A stretch of 43,159 bases of DNA from a virus, in IMG/VR virus record IMGVR_UViG_3300025652_000144, positions 1 to 43,159 of that record; one strand, written 5' to 3'. Below the pieces are notes generated by a model. It saw only the letters and a program-made list of their open reading frames with translations, had not been told where the DNA came from and searched no databases. A program made the translations under genes and the position numbers. Shown piece by piece: positions 38,117 through 43,159 of this stretch. How positions within the stretch are numbered: position 1 is the first letter of the stretch; every line of letters starts with the position of its first letter.

Positions 38117-39924
38117 TATTTGCTATATCCTTTGTCGAACCCACCTTCTGCAGCGAGAGGTAGGTCTGGAGCCCATGATGGGGGAGTACACATGTGAGAA
38201 ATTAATTTTTCCATTGTAGCATGAGGATCTTGCTCGGAGCCAAGAAAAATAATTTCATCGTGTACGGTTAATACTATGTCCCCTATTAAAGTTGGGTCTC
38301 TTTGTATCCTGAGCATGCCGTCAGTGATAATAATGCGCGCTAGTGCTTGCACAATATTCTCAACGATGCTTCCGCCCCAGGTGTACTCTTTTTTACGTGC
38401 CTCGTAAGTCAGTTGCCCGGACATGCTGTCTATGGTCAAGTTGTGGTACTTGAGGGCGAGTTTATTGGGCAGATAAACACTGCGATCGGTAAAGGTCAAG
38501 CAGCGCCACTTCTCAAAGTAACCTGCGTTCATGGTAGAGGCGAGCTTTTCTTCCATGCGCCGCCATAACAGCGGTATGTTAGGGTAGGTTGAACGGTACG
38601 TGTTGACGATCTTTTGCGCTTGGTGCGTTGGCAGCTTAAGCGGTGGGCCCATAACGCCGGTCTCTAGCGTCCGGTCAAACGTAGCGTGCCCCATTCCGAA
38701 ACCTAAGCCAAGCACTGCTACCTTACCGACGAATCGTTCAGTTGGGTCGTCGTACTTATTGATGGTTCGGTTATAAATATTTTTAGCAAAGATACTGTAG
38801 ACGCATTTGTTGGCTCTGAACTGCTCAAGCAGCTCAAGCTCACCGGCTAGCCAGGCTAAGACGCGTGCTTCGATAGCTGACAAGTCAGCGACAAAGACGA
38901 GCTTCCCTTCGGGGGCTTCCAACGCTAGGCGCAAGGGTGAGTTGCGCGGCATGTTCTGCACGTTAAGTTTTTCGGCTCCTCCGAATCTCCCCGTGTGGGC
39001 GTTGTAATAACCGATCGGCATGCTGATGGTGCCATCTGGGTTACGTGCGTCGATGAAGCGTTGTGCCCGGGTCTCACTGATGCGACTCTTTGCTGCGCCT
39101 CGTGCTGCCCATATATGGTCGTAGTTAGGGTTGGCTTTTTTTAGTTCTAGATACCCTTTGTCTGCTTTGCCGAACGCAGGTATCGGTTTTCCTGTGGTGG
39201 GGCTGGTCTTAGTGGGTACGGTAAGGCCTAACGATTCAACCAATTCGGCAAATTGCTTGTTACTTGAAAGTATTTTGGCGTCATACCCGCTGGCTTCAAT
39301 AAGCCCTTTACTGCGTGCGATTTCTGAGTCGCGGTGTTTGGTTAGCATTTCGAGGTTCGCGATCAGCTTTGGCTCGCAGAACATACGGCAGGTCATGTCA
39401 ATCAAATCGTGCTCGTCGTCTATGACGGCCGTCGACAGCGTTCTGTAAACCATATAAGTCAGCTCGACGTCCTGTATGCAATACTCACCGAGCTCTTCTT
39501 CTAGGTCAGGGCTTAGGTCTAGTATGCCTTTGGTTTTTTCAAGGGCATCGCCTTTTCTCAGTTTTTCATCGTCAGGCCACATACGCATGGCTACTTCTTT
39601 TAATGACGAGCCTCTACCGGGCCAGGTGGCTTTCGCTAGGGCTTTGGTATCAGCATAATAAGCTGGAGTAAGGCCGTAATAACGAGTGAGGATGTAGCCG
39701 TCGAAAGGGGTGTTGTGCGCTATGAGCGTGGAGTTGCTCCAGTCTATTTCTCGTAGCGCGTCTTCGGTCTCTTCTGAGTTGTACCATTGTGTTTCTCCAT
39801 CGTCGATTTTTATACCGACGCCATGTACATGGAACTCCTTGGCTTTTACGTAAGACATGGTGTTGAGTTTTGTTAGGTTGTGTTTTGAGTCGTAGTAGGT
39901 CTCAAAGTCAAGCGTGACGTGCAT
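38116..39924 (-). CDS. family A DNA polymerase with 3'-5' exonuclease (602 aa)
   Basis: I start at ATG 39924, eight bases after AAGGA; the frame is open 72 nt further. The exonuclease is DEDDy type: D6 and E8 (LDFETYYD), D75 (HNTPFDG), and Y148/D152 (YCIQD). Polymerase motif A has D347 (ADLSAIEARVLAWLAGE), motif B R397, K401 and L405, F409, G410 (RFVGKVAVLGLGFGMG), and motif C H555, D556 and E557 (VHDEI). L405 aligns with E. coli Pol I F762 and F409 with Y766. There is no 5' nuclease domain. It is the replicative polymerase; its stop overlaps the csrA-like gene. Upstream it overlaps the small 79-residue gene by 17 nt. Confidence 0.92.
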   Translation of the reverse strand: MHVTLDFETYYDSKHNLTKLNTMSYVKAKEFHVHGVGIKIDDGETQWYNSEETEDALREIDWSNSTLIAHNTPFDGYILTRYYGLTPAYYADTKALAKATWPGRGSSLKEVAMRMWPDDEKLRKGDALEKTKGILDLSPDLEEELGEYCIQDVELTYMVYRTLSTAVIDDEHDLIDMTCRMFCEPKLIANLEMLTKHRDSEIARSKGLIEASGYDAKILSSNKQFAELVESLGLTVPTKTSPTTGKPIPAFGKADKGYLELKKANPNYDHIWAARGAAKSRISETRAQRFIDARNPDGTISMPIGYYNAHTGRFGGAEKLNVQNMPRNSPLRLALEAPEGKLVFVADLSAIEARVLAWLAGELELLEQFRANKCVYSIFAKNIYNRTINKYDDPTERFVGKVAVLGLGFGMGHATFDRTLETGVMGPPLKLPTHQAQKIVNTYRSTYPNIPLLWRRMEEKLASTMNAGYFEKWRCLTFTDRSVYLPNKLALKYHNLTIDSMSGQLTYEARKKEYTWGGSIVENIVQALARIIITDGMLRIQRDPTLIGDIVLTVHDEIIFLGSEQDPHATMEKLISHMCTPPSWAPDLPLAAEGGFDKGYSK

Positions 39925-40147
39925 GTTGGCAGTCCTTTGCGATTGGTTGGTTAGCGTTGCATTCTTGTGCAGCGTAAATGTCGGCGTACCGTTCATTAAA
40001 TTCTTCTAGTAAATATTTGTGGGTTAGAGGCCTGCGGCCAAGTAGGTAGACCTCAAGGTATTCTCGGAATTGGTCAGTGTTAACACCGGCTTTTTGGTGT
40101 AACTCCCTGGTTGATGCGTCTATTTTTAGATATTTTTGAACTTTCAT
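39908..40147 (-). CDS. hypothetical small protein heading the polymerase operon (79 aa)
   Basis: A strong AGGAGG precedes the ATG. The product starts MKVQKYLKIDASTRELHQKA and continues helical and charged (QFREYLEVYLLGRRPLTHKY, LLEEFNERYADIYAAQEC). It could be a small helical adaptor or antirepressor-like protein; no family is recognised. It overlaps the polymerase gene by 17 nt and has operator site 7 just upstream, so it is first in the polA-csrA operon. Confidence 0.6.
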   Translation of the reverse strand: MKVQKYLKIDASTRELHQKAGVNTDQFREYLEVYLLGRRPLTHKYLLEEFNERYADIYAAQECNANQPIAKDCQHARHA

Positions 40148-40164
40148 TACTTCCTCCTAGAAAA

Positions 40165-40186
40165 TAATAGTAACACTAATACTAAT
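40165..40186. promoter_or_regulatory. operator-type palindrome, site 7 (polymerase operon)
   Basis: TAATAG, TAACA, CTAATA: one mismatch from the consensus left arm (AATAG instead of ATTAG). A second CTAAT half-site follows at 40182-40186 as at site 4. It lies 17 bases before the ATG of the small first gene and overlaps the likely promoter. Confidence 0.5.
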
Positions 40187-40200
40187 AAGGTCGGCATTTT

Positions 40201-41325
40201 TTAAGCCGCTTTTAGCTCAGCCTCCATAAAGGTTACTTCGCCCCAAGGTGCATTAAGTTTGTTAGACGTTGATACCCACAGTACGGGGTATTCGGGTTCT
40301 TCGCCGAAATCGCTTGCTTCAAGGTCAGTTAAATACACGGCAGCTTCTATGTCGGGGTAGTTCTCGGCTATGTATCTAAATGCTGGTGCGAACCTTGTGC
40401 CGCCACCGCCTTTTGTTGAGGTGTCGGCGGGCCATTCGTCGTCACGGTCTAAATCGATTGTTTGTCGAACTTCTGTGTCTACGTCAATGATGCGTACTGC
40501 GGAAGGGCGCAGTTGTGAAAACACCGCGTGAACCTCTGAGATGAAAGTCTGTTGGTACGCGTCGCATGAGCCGCTAGTGTCGCGGATAATAGCTAGTTCC
40601 CCGGCGCTTTCGCTGTGCATTGCAGGTAGATACTCGTCTTCTGATATGTAAGCGCGGTTGGGTTTGCGCCATGAATAGTCGTCGTTGGTTAACTGAGAAA
40701 TAAACGGCCATAGCACAGAGCGCCAGTCGACTTTGGGCTCGAGTATGTCCTTGAGGAAATGCTCCATACCGCCAGGTAATTTGCCTACTGCTTTAGCTTG
40801 CTCTACAGCGTTGACTGTAGCAAGTTGCCACTCTGCCTCTAGCTGAGCGTCTGACTTTGGGGTAAGCCCGGTTTTTGGGCTGTCTTGAACTAAGCCCCAA
40901 GAGCAAGGTTTATGACCTTCAGGCATTCCGTTAGCACTGAGTTGGTTATAAATAGCTTCTGGTGTCATATCGTCAAATGGTTTGTGTAAAAGGCCGCCCT
41001 TCGGTAAACAGAACCCAGCGTTTACTAGGATGGGGTTGATGGCGTAGTCACAAGCAACATTCCACAATTCTTTATCGCGCTCACCTCGCCGTTGCGAATG
41101 GCAACCTGTGCAATGCAATACTTCGTGAGCTAGCACAGTGCGTAACTCGTGCGGCGGCATTTTCTTGACAAAGTCAGGATTGTAAAAAAGAGAAACGCTG
41201 TCTGTGGCTGCGGTGGGTACGTCCTCGGTTTCTTCCAACTTGAGTTTGAGTATTAGCGTCCCGAAAAAAGGCTCGTCTAACACTAAGTTAGCGCGGCTTT
41301 TTACCATGATGCGGTTAGCTTCCAT
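40201..41325 (-). CDS. metallopeptidase-like + VWA-like protein, DUF2201 type (374 aa)
   Basis: AGGAG precedes the ATG by six bases. The N-terminal part has a zincin-like motif HEVLH (H67, E68, H71) followed by WNVACDYAIN with D93, exactly the arrangement of 'putative metallopeptidase' DUF2201. The C-terminal part begins IIRDTSGSCDAY, with a MIDAS sequence DTSGS (249-253), and has a later AVYLTDLEA with the second conserved Asp: a von Willebrand A-like domain. In bacteria such VWA proteins are partners of MoxR-type AAA+ ATPases; here that ATPase is encoded two genes upstream. It overlaps the Nmad5-like gene by 11 nt. Function in phage unknown. Confidence 0.75.
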   Translation of the reverse strand: MEANRIMVKSRANLVLDEPFFGTLILKLKLEETEDVPTAATDSVSLFYNPDFVKKMPPHELRTVLAHEVLHCTGCHSQRRGERDKELWNVACDYAINPILVNAGFCLPKGGLLHKPFDDMTPEAIYNQLSANGMPEGHKPCSWGLVQDSPKTGLTPKSDAQLEAEWQLATVNAVEQAKAVGKLPGGMEHFLKDILEPKVDWRSVLWPFISQLTNDDYSWRKPNRAYISEDEYLPAMHSESAGELAIIRDTSGSCDAYQQTFISEVHAVFSQLRPSAVRIIDVDTEVRQTIDLDRDDEWPADTSTKGGGGTRFAPAFRYIAENYPDIEAAVYLTDLEASDFGEEPEYPVLWVSTSNKLNAPWGEVTFMEAELKAA

Positions 41326-42097
41326 TAGCTGCTCCTAAGATTCTTGCAGTGAGTATAGTTTGGTTGGCAATAGTAGAGTCAAACTTAATTTCTTCTTTGA
41401 TTTGTTTGGCTTTTTCGGCCCTTGTTTGTTTTACGTGCATTTTGCTGATTGTTTCAGACGGTAGTAAACTTTCTGCTGCAGGCCATGCGTCTAGTAGTTG
41501 TTTGACTGTGTTAACGGTTTGTACGAGGTTGTGTATTTGACGGCCATATTCGGTGCGCTTGTCCTTCTGGGCTCGTCTTTGGTCAGATAGCGCAGTAATT
41601 AACTCCTTTATTTTAGTTTGATCCTCAACGCGAAGTTGTTCAATCACCATGTCGAGCTGACTTCCGTAAAACTGCGAGGCCCTTGCAGAAGCCACAGCAA
41701 TCTCTAAAGGCGTATTAAAAGTTATAGTTACTGAACGACCTCTGCGCGGGGACGAGGTGGCGGGGTGCGGCCAATGAAAAACTACGGAACCAAGCTCCTT
41801 AAAAATAGGTTTGTTGTAGGATTCCAAAAAGAGAGTCTCGTAGTAACCGCTTATTACGGATGTTCTTCTTACTTCATCACTAACTATAAACTTGCCTTCT
41901 AGGTGAGCGAACTCTTCTTTGTATAACTTATGTATGCGCTTTGCGTACTGCTGCTGGGGCATATTCTCGATTGCTTTTTTTACAGCGTCTGCTGTTGTGG
42001 TTGGGGTTGTAATCATTGGGTTTGCTAGGTCGAAGGCCCCTAGTGCCGATCTTTCGATTTTTGAGCGTAATACTTCCGTCATGCGTACTGATGCCAT
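41315..42097 (-). CDS. Nmad5-like protein (260 aa)
   Basis: AAGGAG lies ten bases before the ATG. The helical N-terminus (VRMTEVLRSKIERSALGAF) and the C-terminal motif VNTVKQLLDAWPAAESLLP resemble the phage family labelled 'putative nucleotide-modification-associated domain 5' (Nmad5), in which 'T..qLL..WPEa...P' recurs. The middle includes a helical charged region (TKIKELITALSDQRRAQKDK). The name of the family rests on genome context in earlier comparative work, not on biochemistry. It sits between the VWA/peptidase gene and the MoxR ATPase, so may act with them. Confidence 0.5.
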   Translation of the reverse strand: MASVRMTEVLRSKIERSALGAFDLANPMITTPTTTADAVKKAIENMPQQQYAKRIHKLYKEEFAHLEGKFIVSDEVRRTSVISGYYETLFLESYNKPIFKELGSVVFHWPHPATSSPRRGRSVTITFNTPLEIAVASARASQFYGSQLDMVIEQLRVEDQTKIKELITALSDQRRAQKDKRTEYGRQIHNLVQTVNTVKQLLDAWPAAESLLPSETISKMHVKQTRAEKAKQIKEEIKFDSTIANQTILTARILGAANGS

Positions 42098-42123
42098 GAT
42101 ATTTATCTCCTTGGTGTATTTAA

Positions 42124-43122
42124 TTAAAGTAAGACGTCAGCGTTTTTTACTGTCCAGTCTGTAAATGGCTGTTCAGCAGCTAACCGGTGTTCTTTTGAGA
42201 GCATGTCGCGGATGGTAACGACCTGGAACTCTGCAGGCATGCGTGCTACGTATTTCATGAGGGATGCAAAGTTACTTACTTTTACTCGGCTTGCGAGTGC
42301 GCCTGCGATGGCGTAAAGCAGGCTAACGTCTTCGGGTACTTTAGTCTTGGTGGGTTCTTTCTCTAGCTCATCGAGGTCAGGAAGGTCTTGCAAGATTGTT
42401 TTGTAGGCGACATATTCGCCTGCAGGGCCGTCACCGATAAGTGATGCAGCTCCATAGAAAGAATCCTCCATAAAAGGTAACTTTTTATTGAGCATCTCCC
42501 AAGTACGTGGAGTAGGGGAGGCGTTCTCAGCGGCGTCGATTTTATGTAGTAGGTTAGGTCGATACCGTAAGAAGCCCGTGATTGACGGGTCGATGTTCGC
42601 GCTTACTGCCCATGCGCACCAGTCATCGATGTTAGCGGCTAGTTCATAGTGAGCAAACCGGGTTTTTACAGGAGTAGGCATTTCTTGTACAGCTGCGCGG
42701 TCTTTGGCGCGGTTACCACAGGCGATTTTAATAACGTTCTTTGGTAAGCGGTACGTACCGATCTTGTCATCTGTTAGTAATTGAAGCAGCGCGTTCTGTG
42801 TTGCTTTAGGTGCAGTTGTTAATTCGTCAATTAATAGTATGACCAGTCCCTCGTGGTCGTACCCTGGGTAATCTTCGGGTACGCCATAACAAGTTTTATA
42901 AGTGCCGTTGGCTTGTTCGACAACTTTTAGTCCGCCGCGAACGTCGACAGGATCGAACAGGTTTGCGCGTACTTCAAAAACAGTCGCGTTCATTAGGCGC
43001 GCTAAGCCATAAACAATCTGCGATTTACCTACTCCAGGTGGGCCCCAGATCATGCTGGGTATTTTTGCTTTAGCGTTGACTTGCAGTTCTTTGAGCAGTG
43101 GGATGGGTGTAATGTTTTTCAT
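42124..43122 (-). CDS. MoxR-type AAA+ ATPase (332 aa)
   Basis: AGGA precedes the ATG. Walker A GPPGVGKS is at residues 27-34, Walker B VILLIDELTTA with D99-E100, and sensor-1/arginine-finger region IACGNRAKDRAAVQEM then TPVKTRFAHYEL. The sequence DPVDVRGGL fits the MoxR clade, which remodels protein complexes with VWA-domain partners. A metallopeptidase/VWA protein is encoded two genes downstream. It may help disassemble or mature a target complex, host or phage. Upstream bases 43123-43159 show no gene, and the first genes of the early block lie outside. Confidence 0.85.
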   Translation of the reverse strand: MKNITPIPLLKELQVNAKAKIPSMIWGPPGVGKSQIVYGLARLMNATVFEVRANLFDPVDVRGGLKVVEQANGTYKTCYGVPEDYPGYDHEGLVILLIDELTTAPKATQNALLQLLTDDKIGTYRLPKNVIKIACGNRAKDRAAVQEMPTPVKTRFAHYELAANIDDWCAWAVSANIDPSITGFLRYRPNLLHKIDAAENASPTPRTWEMLNKKLPFMEDSFYGAASLIGDGPAGEYVAYKTILQDLPDLDELEKEPTKTKVPEDVSLLYAIAGALASRVKVSNFASLMKYVARMPAEFQVVTIRDMLSKEHRLAAEQPFTDWTVKNADVLL

Positions 43123-43159
43123 AGCTACATTCCTAGTAATTTGGTGGGTTTAATTGAAG

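Noticed and set aside
1-43159. tRNA genes, CRISPR arrays, insertion sequences, diversity-generating retroelement
   Set aside because: No TTCGAATC-type T-arm cloverleaf, no regularly spaced direct repeats, no transposase or reverse transcriptase frame was seen. A tRNA scan would be needed to exclude short or unusual tRNAs.

Overview
This window is a 43.2-kb piece of a tailed double-stranded DNA phage (or prophage) genome. It looks like a podovirus-type phage of an aquatic, probably marine, proteobacterium. The evidence is the module content: adaptor and nozzle-like proteins, a cluster of internal virion proteins ending in a 2131-residue giant, an M15 endolysin, a 2158-residue tail fibre, a tyrosine integrase, and a family A DNA polymerase with a PrimPol/SF3 primase-helicase and an SNF2-type helicase. 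The left edge cuts into the adaptor gene, so terminase, portal and capsid genes lie outside. A csrA-like gene makes a gammaproteobacterial host somewhat more likely than an alphaproteobacterial one; this is inference only.

Layout. From 1 to about 26.9 kb the plus strand carries the late region. In order: adaptor (1-549); a lectin/FN3/adaptor fusion (564-2567); a GNAT-like protein; four internal virion proteins (2952-12447); a lysis cluster (12447-13946); virion or accessory proteins (13995-16277); a nozzle-like protein (16285-18042); the tail fibre and two small accessory proteins (18039-25287); an isochorismatase-like hydrolase; a spermidine-synthase-like protein; a 32-residue basic peptide; and an HNH protein. 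A 289-bp intergenic region (26923-27211) full of inverted repeats is the best attP candidate and precedes the integrase (27212-28243). Everything to the right is on the minus strand and is read right to left: MoxR-type AAA+ ATPase, Nmad5-like protein and metallopeptidase/VWA protein (43122-40201); a small unknown, DNA polymerase and CsrA (40147-37937); primase-helicase; PD-(D/E)XK nuclease followed by a tight chain of small genes, including tiny membrane proteins, and ending in a Gp88-like protein (35338-32070); SNF2 helicase, a small coiled-coil protein and a possible ssDNA-binding protein (32026-29571), closed by a GC-rich UUCG terminator; a nuclease and an HTH regulator, closed by a second terminator; and an excisionase-like HTH protein convergent with the integrase.

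The strongest unexpected signal is a family of seven short palindromes, consensus TATTAGYNNNRCTAATA (six match the core exactly, one has one mismatch). Each lies just upstream of a gene that opens a transcription block: lysis gene, integrase, excisionase-like gene, SNF2 helicase, nuclease, primase-helicase, and the polA/csrA operon. This looks like a genome-wide phage regulon; the HTH protein at 28573-29142 and the excisionase-like protein are the obvious candidate regulators. A second notable item is a 59-residue CsrA homologue translationally coupled to the polymerase gene. A third is the MoxR/Nmad5-like/VWA-metallopeptidase trio. The polymerase has leucine at the position equivalent to E. 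coli Pol I F762, a variant that viral-ecology work has linked to temperate phages, which fits the integrase.

Limits: all family assignments come from reading motifs, not from database searches. No tRNA gene, CRISPR array or insertion sequence was recognised.
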